Assembly (NCBI RefSeq): GCF_014529535.1
Contig: NW_023503606.1
Coordinates: forward strand, 124,001-188,000
Reading direction: 5' to 3'
Length of the DNA stretch: 64,000 nt
From: Bradysia coprophila
Lineage: Eukaryota; Arthropoda; Insecta; Diptera; Sciaridae
Shown here: positions 34,401-45,749 of the stretch, piece after piece
Layout of the letters: each line of letters begins with the position of its first letter
How positions within the stretch are numbered: position 1 is the first letter of the stretch
Notes under the pieces: generated by a model
What the model was told of the DNA's origin: nothing
Seen by the model: the letters and a program-made list of their open reading frames with translations, nothing else
The model's database searches: none
Position numbers and translations under genes: made by a program

Positions 34401-37400
34401 AAAAAATTTAATCTCAAAATTTAATTTAATTTTGTTCTGTTGTGGTTTGAGACTTACTTTCCTTCTTATCGCAATTTGTTACTTTAGCCTTCCAATCACA
34501 AGTTTGTTTTTCAACGTCGAATGATAAACCGGAAGGGCAAGTAATTTGTTTAAGTCCAGCTCTGGTACACCTACAATGGGGGCAACAGGAGAAAAAGACT
34601 TAGAAATTTTAGGTTTTCATAGATCGGACACCAATAAGATAATTCCATTTTCGTATTATATGCTTCCGTTGATGTCAGAATAACGCTATAAATCGGCAAC
34701 AACAACAACCATCAACAACAACCAACAACAACAAAAAACTGGAAGTTCCAAAGCACCTAGCATAGCCATAGAATATTTGAAGTGTCAAAATACCCCTCTA
34801 TTAGGGGTAAACCATTATGGTTCGTAAAGTTCGAAAGTATGGTAATTTCGTAAACTTTTGACATTCCTCCCATATATTTCATGTCAAACGTCTACGAAAC
34901 CGCCATGCTCGCGAACTTTACGAACCATAATGGCTTACACCTATTGTGATTAATACCATTAATGGTACCAATGATACCAGTGGTATTAATAAGACTAGCA
35001 TTTTGACACACCAACTATTCAATTACTATGCTAGGTGCGTTGGTAGTTCGTTATTAAATACATCGTCGCAATTCGGAAATTATTTCGTTTTCATTTTCAT
35101 CCCAGATGGTACCAATTTACCAAACTCAATTTAATATTATCACAAACGACCTGTTCATGGGGGTATTTTCGTTTTAGTTAATTCTTGTACCAAAGTCCTC
35201 GGTATATTAAAATTGTAAGTCACTACCAATTGCGTTCGTCGTTATTTTAATATTATATTAACATGGCTACAGCAACAATCATGAAAATTTGGCTTTGTTT
35301 TGATCAAAATTTTCTGTTGATGATATAACTCGGATAGTACGGTTTTGACCTCATTATTCATCGAGTAAAACTTAAAAGAACAAAAACAAAACAATTTTCA
35401 TAAGGCTATCGCCATGTACATCTGTTAGTTTTCAACTCATGAATTACAAGACTTTGAAAGAATACAAAAAAATATGTTTAGCATACACATTAAGTTGCAT
35501 GCAAGACAAATAAATTAAAAAATTAAATGTTCGAGGTCACTATACTTAATTAACAAACACGTAATGAAGAGATGGATATAGTTGAATGAAATCATAAAAG
35601 TTAATTGAGTGCTTTGGCATATTAATTGAAAAAGAATAGATTTTTATTGATAAATGAAAAGGTGTTCCGAGAGCGATGACCACTCCGGAACCACACATTA
35701 AATAAGAGAGAACAAAAAAAAATGGAAAATCGAAAACTCTGATGATCGTAAAAATTTTGAATCGAATAGAGCGAAAGTTTGCGAAAGAGTGACGGACGTA
35801 AGACAGTCGAATTGATGGATGAATAAAAAAATTAGGAAAGAAAAAAAAATTGCTAATGAAAGACGAAGAACGATAGAAAATCACACATAAAAGTTATGCC
35901 CCCAAACTAAAAAGAAATGGAAGGCGGAATATCTCATTGAGTGTCCATTAAACTTACTCTCTAATTGTTTACAATTTTTAACGTTTGTTCTCCAATCGCA
36001 TGTCTGACGTTCAACATCAAACGCAAGACCGGTAGGGCAGCGCACCGATGCAAGTCTAGTTATACCATTTTCTCCAGCATTATCACACCTATATTTACAA
36101 TCGAAAATATTTTAAATCTCTCAACGTTTAAAGATCGATCGTTACCAACAATTTAAAGAGCATTTTTACATAGAAAGTTACATTTTATAGTAGATTATGG
36201 AACTAGGGAGCGAAGATGAGTGTTCCTCTGAAAGCCGAACGCAATGGATTGCAATCGAACGTGTTAGAAAAACATTTACTCCCTAGTTACATACACTATT
36301 TTGTCAGCTAACAGGAATTAAACATTCCGCTAACACAGCGGTAGATACGGAGCACTTTACTTCCTGTCAGATAACAAATCAGGAGAGAGAGCGAGAGAAA
36401 GAAAAAAAAAACTAGAAGAAAATGGTTAAATGACTTGGAAAAGTAGTTGAGCATCGATCTAGCATCATCATTTTGCCAAATCTCACACGTGCGTTTCCAT
36501 GCACCGTCAATTTACCTGACTACATCACGACAGTCGCCATCGGTCGTTAATCGGAAATACTCGTCACCAGGTCGGTCCTGGCACAATTCTTCGGTACTTT
36601 GGGCATCACCATCTTCATCATCTTGTCGTTTTACTCGTGTCGCAGCGTTTGCTAAAAAAATGAATGGAAAAATTATTGCCCAACGGTTTAAACATTTCAC
36701 TGGTTAATAGTAGGGTTACATTGGATGCTGTGGAAGTAATTCATTACGCGAGGTACCAATTTGGTGATGATAAAAGCAAACTCCCAAGCGTGTTTTTGAG
36801 CAATAAGGTTCGGTAACTGCCTTTTCGACAAGTGTAGATTATATCCGAGTAGAAGCCGACTGTGAGGTATACAACTCCACTTGTCAAAAACAGTTACCGA
36901 AGCGAGATGCTCGAAAATAAACGAGAGAGATTGCGAGTATCACAAACACATCGTCAACGTGCTTTTCGCCTAACTGACTTAATAACAATACAAACGATGC
37001 AAAAAAGACATATAGAACACTCAGTGCAACGGGAGAACGGGAGATGTCGTTAGTAGATACTGTCACAGCGGCAAACCAATGATTGTGGACAAATCTGATT
37101 GACAGAATCATAGTCTTGCGGCTGATATTCGAACCATCGAACCGGCAACTCAATAATTGAATGCAAGTCCTCGATCAACACAGTGTGCACAATGCACATG
37201 GGAAAATGAAAAAAATGAATAGAAGATAGTCCGCATGTAATGGATCATTTTTGCAGGAGGCAAATTGCTGTGTAATGGCCAACTTTCGAATTGTGCAGGT
37301 GGTAAAATATTATATCAAAAAAGCAAACAAAAATTTTCTCCAATTTAATGAGACTCTTAATGTCTTATTGTTTTCCGAATTCGAAACTCAACGAAACAAA

Positions 37401-39001
37401 AACAACTTGAACGGTTCGTGTGCAGTTTGTGTGCTTGTTGATACTTTTTCTTCTGTGACACTCCACGTCTTCGGGTCGATAAACTTCTTGAAACATTTCG
37501 TACGGTTAATCGAACATAAAAATCGTGCTCACAATACGAAAGCACTTTAAATGCCATTTCCTAAATTTGTAAAAATAAACAACCAACGAACACGTTGTTT
37601 TCAATATAATATGCAAATATGTTCGTTTTGCATCATTAGCAATCGACTGTTATAACGCCACAGGTATACAATGAGATTAAATCCCTACAGAGACACATTT
37701 TGCCTTCTTTCGCCATATCATAATAAATACAGTCGGACTAAGAGGTTCGAGACGCATTAAAATATTCCACAACATTACAAAACTTGAACATATATGTCTC
37801 GATATATAATGTTGCATGCGTTACATGTTCACAAACATATATAATATTACAGTATAACACAGTATGTTATGCGAAATGATGTCCGAAATCCTGGTTTATC
37901 AGTTCGCATTCGTAATATCTGTATATAAGTAGTAAAAATGATGGTTTGACTTTAAGGTAATTTAATTGACTCGGTATAATGTTATGTAAAAAGCCATTCG
38001 GTATGAAGCAAGAAAACAAGTTTCGTTTTCCTCGCGGTCAGACTGAAGTAATAATTTTCTCTTTTACAAAAAGGTGACAACTTTTTCTTTCATTTTTGTG
38101 GTAATAATAAAACCGAAACCAGTTTGCATCCAATAACGCGAATTATTAAAAGGTAGCGCCGAGTAAGATATACAAATGAAGACGAGAAAAAAATACCCGC
38201 ACACTCTGTGTGTGGACATGAGTTGGATGAGGTTGAGGTATGTTTCGTTCACATAAGCTTACACATATCCATTTATTTCAAATTATTCATCATCATTATT
38301 CAATACAAAAATTAATATTTAATTCGGTAAACATGACTGGTTACTGGTTTATCTAAATAGAAGAAAGAAAAATCTGTATGTAAGCCTTACGAACAGAAAA
38401 AAAATCAGTTTGGATCAATCAAGTCTCGTGTGTGCTGCTGGTGTATGAGTATCTTAAGATACGAAATCTGTTATATGTTAATAGGACAATCATAAATTAA
38501 TATTTCTGTTAGAAGGTCTCCCTCCTCATTATAACCATAACATGATATTCGATACACCGTTCGATGGTTTTTTTTAATATATGCAAGAGAGATACATGTG
38601 TGAAGACATTTAGTGTGTGGTATATCCATATCCACATTGTCTCGACTCTATAACATTGTTCAGAAACCAGACGAGCTTTGGACGAGAAAGACGTGCGAGG
38701 AATTTGATGTTCGTTCGATTGAATTTTTCTTTTGAAGATAGGGAGAAAAAGAACCTAATTGCGCTTGACCTTTACCCATAGTCACTGTTTAACCGAATTT
38801 TTTTCTTTTTTGTTAAATTGTCACTCAAAAAATCAATTATTTTTTTTGGAATCACATCACTGCTTTGAGTCAATCAATTCTGATAAAATTTTCCATGGAA
38901 AAATTTATTTGAAAAACGATTTTTTTGTGGGGGGTTGATGAACACTTACCGATAATCACACATAGCGCAACAATTCCAATAATTTGGAATGAACGCGCCA
39001 T
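31487..39001 (-). CDS. verm: Vermiform, group I chitin deacetylase (CDA2)
   Basis: Secreted protein that modifies or organises chitin in cuticle and tracheal lumen. Exons (minus): 38950-39001, 36516-36651, one of 35958-36088 or 34458-34570, 32707-32823, 31487-32640. Isoforms are 529 or 523 residues. The signal peptide is MARSFQIIGIVALCVIIANA. A chitin-binding domain (residues about 42-106) is followed by an LDLa domain ending CKDESDENAC (about 111-145). The polysaccharide deacetylase domain starts near 186 and ends PWILDPTGDGFSVK. RAPYLRVGG is present. Motif 1 reads TFNGAVNVDN, not TFDDA, and motif 2 reads FSLTH, not HSITH, so two of the usual metal ligands are missing. As I recall, vermiform orthologues share these changes. 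It is distinguished from serpentine by these motifs. Introns hold several MITEs. Confidence 0.95.
33123..33354. mobile_element. ~230-bp MITE-like foldback in a vermiform intron
   Basis: Ends TTTGGGAATTTTAATTCGG and its exact complement enclose repeats of CCGAAAAATTCG. Located in intron 32824-34457. No target duplication is clear because the flanks are A/T runs. Confidence 0.65.
34458..34570 (-). other. verm: Vermiform alternative exon, downstream copy
   Basis: Encodes the second half of the chitin-binding domain: CTRAGLKQITCPSGLSFDVE then KQTCDWKAKVTNC. It has a splice acceptor (TTGTAG) and donor (GTAAGT). Its entry and exit phases are the same as those of 35958-36088, so including both would shift the frame (113+131 nt) and only one can be used. 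Confidence 0.88.
34748..35043. mobile_element. 296-bp MITE, TIRs resembling the P-like element
   Basis: Ends CCAAAGCACCTAGCATAG and CTATGCTAGGTGCGTTGG. The terminal CAAAGCACCTAGCA core matches the left end of the P-like element at 42876. It contains a second inverted-repeat element. It lies between the two alternative vermiform exons. Confidence 0.65.
34804..34941. mobile_element. 138-bp MITE nested in the MITE at 34748
   Basis: Arms of about 30 bp, GGGGTAAACCATTATGGTTC... and its near-complement, ...GAACCATAATGGCTTACACC. The nesting shows it inserted after the outer element. Confidence 0.6.
35958..36088 (-). other. verm: Vermiform alternative exon, upstream copy
   Basis: Encodes CDNAGENGITRLASVRCPTG then LAFDVERQTCDWRTNVKNC, an alternative second half of the same chitin-binding domain. 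It is six residues longer than the 34458-34570 version. Splice acceptor (TATAG) and donor (GTAAGT) are present. Conserved Cys and the CDW core are shared with the other version. Confidence 0.88.
36800..36920. mobile_element. ~120-bp MITE-like inverted repeat in vermiform intron 1
   Basis: Arms of about 40 bp share TCGGTAACTG and CGACAAGTG with inverted partners CAGTTACCGA and CACTTGTC. Located in intron 36652-38949. No target duplication was identified. Confidence 0.5.
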
Positions 39002-40131
39002 TATTATTTTAATGGCTATTCACAGAATTTATAGTTTAACCTCTAAAATTAACTCTAATAAATTAAAACAAAAAAAAAATAAATAATTTTTTCGACAATT
39101 CTTTAGATTTGTAACATTTAAATGAGAATTTGTTTTTTTTTTATTTCTTTCGTTCTTCGTTTCTATACACACACAGTACCCAGCACACCTGGTATATGTG
39201 TTTAATGAGGCAGCTTCGCGACTACTAGGTGTTGTTTGGCGATCTTAGGGTCTATTTATCAAGACTTTCACTTCAGTGGGGGCCGTTGGATTTGTGTGAT
39301 TAAATTTTTTTAAGTGGGATATTAAAGGAGCTCCGAATGGGAGTCTTACAACGACATAATTATTATCGAGAAAATGCTTTACGTTGTATTATATACAGCA
39401 GATATATGTGTAGACGAAATGCTGATGATATTATCGCCTTGCCCGATACATCGATACAATTTGTTCGGTTTCGATGGAGATTTTTTTTCATTCGTTCGTT
39501 TAATGCTAAATTTTAAATGAAATTTTTTTCGGAATCGTGCAGTAAAAATCCGATATTTCCAGCACAGCTTTGTTGTGTTTGATCGATAAAAATTGCAAAT
39601 CATATTTTCTCTACCGACGTGTAATTGTTATTAATGATTATTTGCAATTAGCCGAAATGATGAACTCTATCAGTTTCAATGGATCTGATTTTGAATTTTA
39701 TTTTTACAAAAAAAAAAAAAATTCTCTCGAAAGATCAATGGGTGCATTGATTGATCGATTCGTTGATCGATATCCGGAATCTCATTTAACTGTTGATTAA
39801 TCGCAATTGCTCAATTTTATCATTACAAGGTGTTGTGTACATAACTTATGTATATTGCGAAAGATAGCCTTAAAAGTGTTACATTAGATAGACCCATTCA
39901 AGTAATATTATTTATATTCCAAATGCATGTTAAGAGTAATGAAGCAACTCGTAGCAAATACTTTATAATATCTCAAACAATTGAAGTAATAGATTTCTAA
40001 GTTGAAGCTACATTGTTTGTATATATGAGGTTAAGTACTTATAGGGATTGGGATTAAATTACGTTCACTTGGCATCTCGTTATTCTCTGGAAGCATCTGA
40101 ATTCTCAAGTAGAGTCGGCAACTTTGAAATT

Positions 40132-40303
40132 AGTGACGCATTTCGTTTCAGCTGTTTTTTAGGTGATCCACTCATGCAAACAAATGTGTTTTTACGTCTT
40201 TAAACGGTTTTACCATTACCACGCACGCGAATGCATGTACATTGTTCTCTCGTAAGTATTAGCACATTTGTTTGTATGAACAGCTGAAACAAAATGCGTC
40301 ACT
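40132..40303. mobile_element. 172-bp MITE-like element
   Basis: Ends AGTGACGCATTTCGTTTCAG and CTGAAACAAAATGCGTCACT are inverted with two mismatches. An inner pair, CAAACAAATGTG and CACATTTGTTTG, extends the arms. Confidence 0.65.
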
Positions 40304-40351
40304 CATTTGAGGCTTTGAAAATCGCAGACCTAATGAACATCTGAAGGAGTC

Positions 40352-40807
40352 GGATTCGGAAACGAATAATCATCTGTTATCGACAAAAACGACTAAAAGT
40401 AAACGATAACCTACGGGTGATGTGCTATTATAAAGTAAAATAAATGTTAACCAAATGAAGTACAAGATGTCGATCAAAATGGAATGATAATTTGAAGAAC
40501 AGATTTAATGATTAAACTGCAATGCGCTTGTCGTTAGTAAAAGGTTAAAACTCCTAAGCAGAGAATATCGATAATCTCATTTGAATTACAGAAAAACCTA
40601 AAACAGCAATCAACATTCTTTGATTAGTAGTTCTAACCTTTAACAAACGACAAGCGGATCGCATTTTAACGATCAAATCTGTTCTTCAAATTATCCATTT
40701 TGTTCGACATCTTGTACTTCATTTTTTTAACATTTATTTTACTTTGCTCATCATCAGTTGGTTATCGTTTACTTTTGTCGTTGTGATGATTATCCGTTTC
40801 AGAATCC
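40352..40807. mobile_element. 456-bp foldback element carrying the ATGAAGTA motif
   Basis: Ends GGATTCGGAAACG and CGTTTCAGAATCC are inverted. Matching inner blocks include GTAAACGATAACC/GGTTATCGTTTAC and ATTTGAAGAACAGATTT/AAATCTGTTCTTCAAAT. It contains both arms of the dispersed motif (ATGAAGTACAAGATGTCGAT and complement), so it is probably an intact member of that family. Confidence 0.7.
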
Positions 40808-41035
40808 TAATGTACAAGGTCTCGGAATCCTAAGGTACCAAGTTATCAGTCCTAACGAGCCATAGAAATCATATAAATTTGATAAAGTCAATGTAAGGCT
40901 GTAAATTAAAGAAAATATAAAATAGAAAATCGTGATGTTAACCATGATAGTGTGATTCCGCAGATCATTTAAAATGAGGGTGTGCGAGGTGCCCTAATTG
41001 TCGGTATCAGCAACGCATAATTGATCGTGTCAATA

Positions 41036-41200
41036 CCCTCTCTAGCAAACAAACTACATTTATTAAGGTCCTGAAACTCTGCTACTTGTTTGCGATTCGA
41101 GGGTCTGTTCACTTTAAACCTTATGAAGAAGGAGAGTTTCTCAAAATAAATTTACACCCTAATTCGATTTTTTAAGAGAGTTTGTTTGCTAGAGAGAGTG
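41036..41200. mobile_element. 165-bp MITE with TA target duplication
   Basis: Inverted ends share CTCTCTAGCAAACAAACT. TA flanks both sides (41034-41035 and 41201-41202), as in Tc1/mariner insertions. The right end has two extra bases relative to the left. Confidence 0.55.
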
Positions 41201-42953
41201 TATTTTCGGCTCTGGGATAAGGATAAAGTAGGTGAGACACAGGGTCTAAGCACCTTCGCCTCTAGTTGTGCATTCTACGGGTTTTTCTAAGATCTAAGTC
41301 ACTAGAGAGATAAAAGTGGAGATCTCATACCCTACGAGTCGGAATTCGTCTGCGTCAACCCGAAATATTCATTTTTCGTACGAGTATCACACTACCTTTG
41401 AAGATGCAAATGAGCTCGTAATTGGAACCCCAAACTTTGACAAGCTTTGATCTATTTTAGAGGAAAGCTTTCGAATGGTATGTAATGAGGTTTCTAGTCA
41501 ATGTGTGCCGTTTCAATTTAAAAAAAACTTTTTTTTTCTACAAAATTTCATTGATTATCCCCATTCCGTAAAGGAAAAGATTGCAAAATATTAATTTTGT
41601 TATACATACACATCGGCGTGTCTACAATACCTCTGAAACAGAAAAAAAATGAAATAAAATTTTTAACATTTAAAATCCACATATTTACATAAACATCACA
41701 ACATATAAATATAGATTTCAAGTTGTATGCGCTGGTTGAACTTCACTGAAAGTGAATAAAAACGAACAACAGCAGCAATAACAACAACAATGAAACAACG
41801 ACTAATCACTTGTTTTCGGTAGGGAGGGGTAATTTTGTTTGAGGAGAAAATGTGTGTCATTTCAATTTAAAGGTACGACCTGCACGTACGTCGGCACTTC
41901 ATTCGCTTTTATTAAATGAAAAATATCCGGATAACTTTTAATTTCATAGTTTTATAAGCCGGTATGGGTATGATGATGGGATGATACAGATAATCAAATC
42001 AGAATTTGTCGACGTTGAGACTTTTTGTTTCTTTAAATATCAAGGCCACTGCCTTTAATTATTCAGAAGAAGAAGAAGAAGAATCATATTCCAAGAAAGG
42101 AAGACGAAAAAAAAAACGCGACGGCTCGTTGAGTAGTGCTAATCAATTAAATTTGTCTAATTTGCATTTTTTCGGTAAACAGATTTATTTATGGTATTAC
42201 CCTGTCGAATCTTTCCGATTTGAATCTGATTCCTATTCAATCTGAGCAATATATACCAATACCAGCCATTTTACTGTTGCAAAAAAAAGATTACCGAACA
42301 GGTATCACTATTCCATTCGTACCTAAAAATTACGCTACACTCATGGCGCCACCACCACATAATATTGTTTCAAAAATTCGTCTGAATGCAAGAAATCAAT
42401 GTCAGTCCATTGAGTATTTAAACATTTTATTACCTAAAAAACAAGTGATCATATAATAATGGCCGAGCACATAATAGTTAATAATAAATGAAATTTTTAG
42501 AAATTGCGAAAGAAATGCGAATCACAATATTGTTGTTGAAGATAAGAATAACTTTTCCTTGACATTTTATTTCATGTGAGATCATTGCAACATTTTTGGT
42601 CGGACAATTGAAATGTGTGGCTCTTTTCTAATGGAAAATTTAATTATAAACTTCAATGTTGCGATGAATTCATATTCGATTGATCAGACGATAATAATGA
42701 ATGCACAACTTTTATGTGCAAAAAAAAAGTTCTGATATCATAGCCGAAGAACTAAACCTTGTACAAAAGCCTCATCATTATGTTGCTTGGACCAAGACCA
42801 AAGTTTACAGCCTGGACAAGGACTACAAAATCTGTTATTGATAATGACGACCAAAATTTGATTTGATTGGTTTAGCAAAGCACCTAGCAAGGTAATAGAG
42901 GTTTTTGGTGTCAAATAGAGTAGTCTTTAGTATTACTTGCCATTAACTACATA

Positions 42954-43425
42954 TTAAACAGGAGTCGCCGAGTAGTGCCGTATCAGACCATCCGTACTAC
43001 AAATTGATGCCTGAAAAGGCAATTTGTCAACCCGCCAGTGTGCGAGTCCGTTTCTTTCCAAAATTGCAACCACTCCACAAATCGTTTGAGAAATGAGTTT
43101 TGGAAGCTCTCTTGACGATTTCTGTGATCTGTAAAATCTTGACGACTTATTCCTTTTTCTGGAGTACGGTTGTTCACAATGCTGAACCATGTTTGGATGA
43201 CTTGTAAAAATTCCTCAATGTCGGTGTAACCTTGAATCTCCAAAGCCGCGACAGTTGTAGGGTGGATCAAATTTACCACTAATGGAAGCGCTTGACGATC
43301 GAAACGGGATGGATTCAGAGATCTGCTATTTAATTTCGGCAAAACGGTTATTTTTAAATGTTCGAATAATAAACATCTCGCAAATCTTTGAAAGTGGCTT
43401 GCTGGATTAAAGAGAAGTTGTCGAC
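42954..43425 (-). pseudogene. P-element/THAP9-like transposase fragment
   Basis: Segments VDNFSLIQQATFKDLRDVYY (about 43355-43425), then LPKLNSRSLNPSRFDRQALP and VVNLIHPTTVAALEI, then TWFSIVNNRTPEKG, resemble the GTP-binding insertion region of P-element-type transposases. That region has the pattern LT..H..P..F.KM.V.LA.Q.FS..VA.AL followed by W...MNSR.P. The two parts are in different frames, with a stop near 43353, and the C-terminal catalytic part is missing. It is therefore inactive. Confidence 0.6.
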
Positions 43426-43429
43426 TAAT

Positions 43430-43836
43430 TTAGTCGGGAAACAGACAAAATTTTTATAATTTATTTACATTCTTTACACAAAATAGAACAATTCCCCGTT
43501 TACAGAATTTCTTTTACGATAATTCAAATACATTTAAAAAGCATTTTAATAATTTGGCACGACTTTCTTCTGAATATTTTTCAATATTTGAAAAGACTGT
43601 CAGGAGACTGTCATGAGGCTGTAATTTTTTTAGAACAGTGTAGAACTTTCGTTTACAATAACAAAGGCACATCGAAGCCATGTTATAACATTGCCGATTG
43701 TTGTATAAATTTGATGTGAGTTTTGTGGATTTTCATTTCAACTTTAAAAATATAAAATTGTGTTTCGTTCATATGTTGTAGAAGATTTTTTTTTTTTTTC
43801 AAAATAAATTATAAAAAGTCGCTCTTTCCCGACTAA
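43430..43836. mobile_element. Probable ~400-bp MITE inside the P-like element
   Basis: TTAGTCGGGAAA (43430-43441) and TTTCCCGACTAA (43825-43836) are perfect inverted ends. The transposase-like coding stops just outside the left end, which fits an insertion into it. Confidence 0.5.
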
Positions 43837-44330
43837 TTTGTATAGAAAAAACTTTTGTTTTCATCTTTCTTGTTTATTAAATTGTTACGAAAGTTTTTTT
43901 TAGGATGTTAGATTACTTATTAATATAAATTCCAGTGATTAGATTTTCATTAGAGGAACATTCGTGCCTATTTTTCAAAAATATCTTGTCTCTCATCCCA
44001 TTTTTTAGAGTCTAAAAATCTTAAAAAACAAAAATGACATTTGAAACTGTCAAAATTACTTTATTTTCTTCTATTACCTTGTTAGGTTCTTTGGTCTAGC
44101 CTTTTTACGGCCAATAACAAGTACAGTCTGGACCATCGGCTTGAGAGCGCTGAATTGTTGGGTAAATTTGTGCGCAAAAACAAGGTCTACTGAAAAGATG
44201 GCATATTTCTTGTCTACCTCTTGAATAAATTAAACTCGTGTGAATTACGGCCCTCCCTTCGCTCTGGCCGCAAAGTTCCCCCTCGCTTAAATATTCGCTT
44301 TTACCATTTATCATCTAGTAAAACTAGGTA

Positions 44331-44807
44331 ACGTCAGATTTTTCGTCCATAAATGCCGAACCATAACGCTAACCCTAAATCCTGACAATTAAGGCAAATG
44401 TCAAACGATAAAGGCAAATGCAAAAATAATTAAATTTCGACTAGACGGGTTCTGATCAAACAAAATGCCAGTGTGTAGCGCGTGATCTCAGGACTCCGGA
44501 AAACTAATTAGTTTTTGAATCGGACTTCTATATGCCGAGCGATAAGACTTTAAAATCATGTCGTGATCAATGTGTAAAATTTTAACTTTTTCAAAGTCTT
44601 ATCTCTCAGGAGATGTTGGTCCGATTGGAAAACTAATGGCTTTGTCGGAATCCTGAGATCATGCACTACACATTTTGTTTGATCAGAATCCATCGAGTCG
44701 AAATTTAATTATTTTTGCATTTGCCTTTATTGTTTGACATTTGCCTTTATGGTCAGGATTTAGGGTTAGCGTTATGGTTCGGCATTTATGGACGAAAAAT
44801 CTGACGT
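44331..44807. mobile_element. 477-bp foldback element with TA target duplication
   Basis: Arms of about 150 bp start ACGTCAGATTTTTCGTCC and end with the complement. The pair CATAACGCTAACCCTAAATC and GATTTAGGGTTAGCGTTATG is perfect. TA flanks both sides (44329-44330 and 44808-44809), as in Tc1/mariner MITEs. No ORF. Confidence 0.75.
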
Positions 44808-45749
44808 TACATAACTATAAAGAATACAATTTTTATGAAGTCGCTCGAGAAAACGTTATTTGGAGAACGTCAGGGCAGCAGCTTCGAACATTTTTCGGAA
44901 TTTGATGGGTCGTGTGATCGTTTGGGGTGTCAATAGATAGTACGTGAAGTAAGCTCCAGGTTAGAGCTTCCTGCTACTTGCTTCCCCAGGCAAAATTTCA
45001 GTTTTTCCGAGGAAAATCACTTGTTGCGGTGGCTGGGTGGGCCGGACATCGGCGTTTGTTGGTCAACAATATTCCCCTAATCGACCTTCATAAACATACA
45101 CAATTTACATCTCGCATGTTAGAGCTATTGATAAAAAACGATTTTTGCGACAACTCCGGAGAAAATTTTTCTAAGGGCCATGTCAGCCCAACAAAAATTT
45201 CTCGAGAAAAAAGTTGTTCCACGAAATTCTCATAATGTAATGATGTAACGATGATTCGTTGAAGCTATTCGTTTGAATCGCCGTCGGCTTGAATCCAGAC
45301 TGTTCGAAGCTTTTGCGAATTGACTCTTAATATATTAATGTACTAAATTTGATAAGTTTTTATGAATACAGCTGAAATAATTAACTGGAATCAGTTATGC
45401 TTCTGAAGTTTAAAATAGAAAATGAAAAATAATAAATTGACCACAAATTTAGAAAAGTGTCAGTACAGGTACCTGACCCGCCCATAAGGTGGGACCAAGT
45501 GTGCATGATGTGGGCGCAATCCTTGTTGGCGCCACAAGAAAATTTTGATCAACTCGAAAGTTAACACAGTTTCAGAAGCTTGGACAGCCCTTTCCCTTTT
45601 ATTACTTATTGTCATTCGTTGACATTTTGACTGGCTGACACAAAGAGCACATTTTGTCTTTCGTTAGAACTTAAGTTATTCCAAAAGTGAGACGAAATAT
45701 TTCGAAAATCGGAGAAAAGGTGACCTGTGACATAATTGGATGTACAAAA

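Larger units (their letters stand above)
39002..42875. other. Intergenic upstream of vermiform, MITE-rich
   Basis: The vermiform promoter and 5' UTR should lie at the low-coordinate side. I recognise only the inverted repeats listed separately (40132, 40352, 41036), an AAGTAATAGATTT motif near 39984 and poor-complexity tracts. Short ORFs lack any recognisable domain. Confidence 0.45.
42876..44094. mobile_element. 1.2-kb P-element-like transposon, degenerate
   Basis: Inverted ends share AAG(C/A)ACCTA(G/A)CAAGGTAATAGA (42876-42899 and 44071-44094). Inside, on the minus strand, are broken transposase codons. A probable second MITE occupies 43430-43836. The left end resembles the MITE in the vermiform intron (34748). 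An 8-bp target duplication was not clear. Confidence 0.6.

Noticed and set aside
45687..45749. N-terminal extension of the Eaf6-like protein
   Set aside because: It would start at GTG; the ATG at 45750 has good context.
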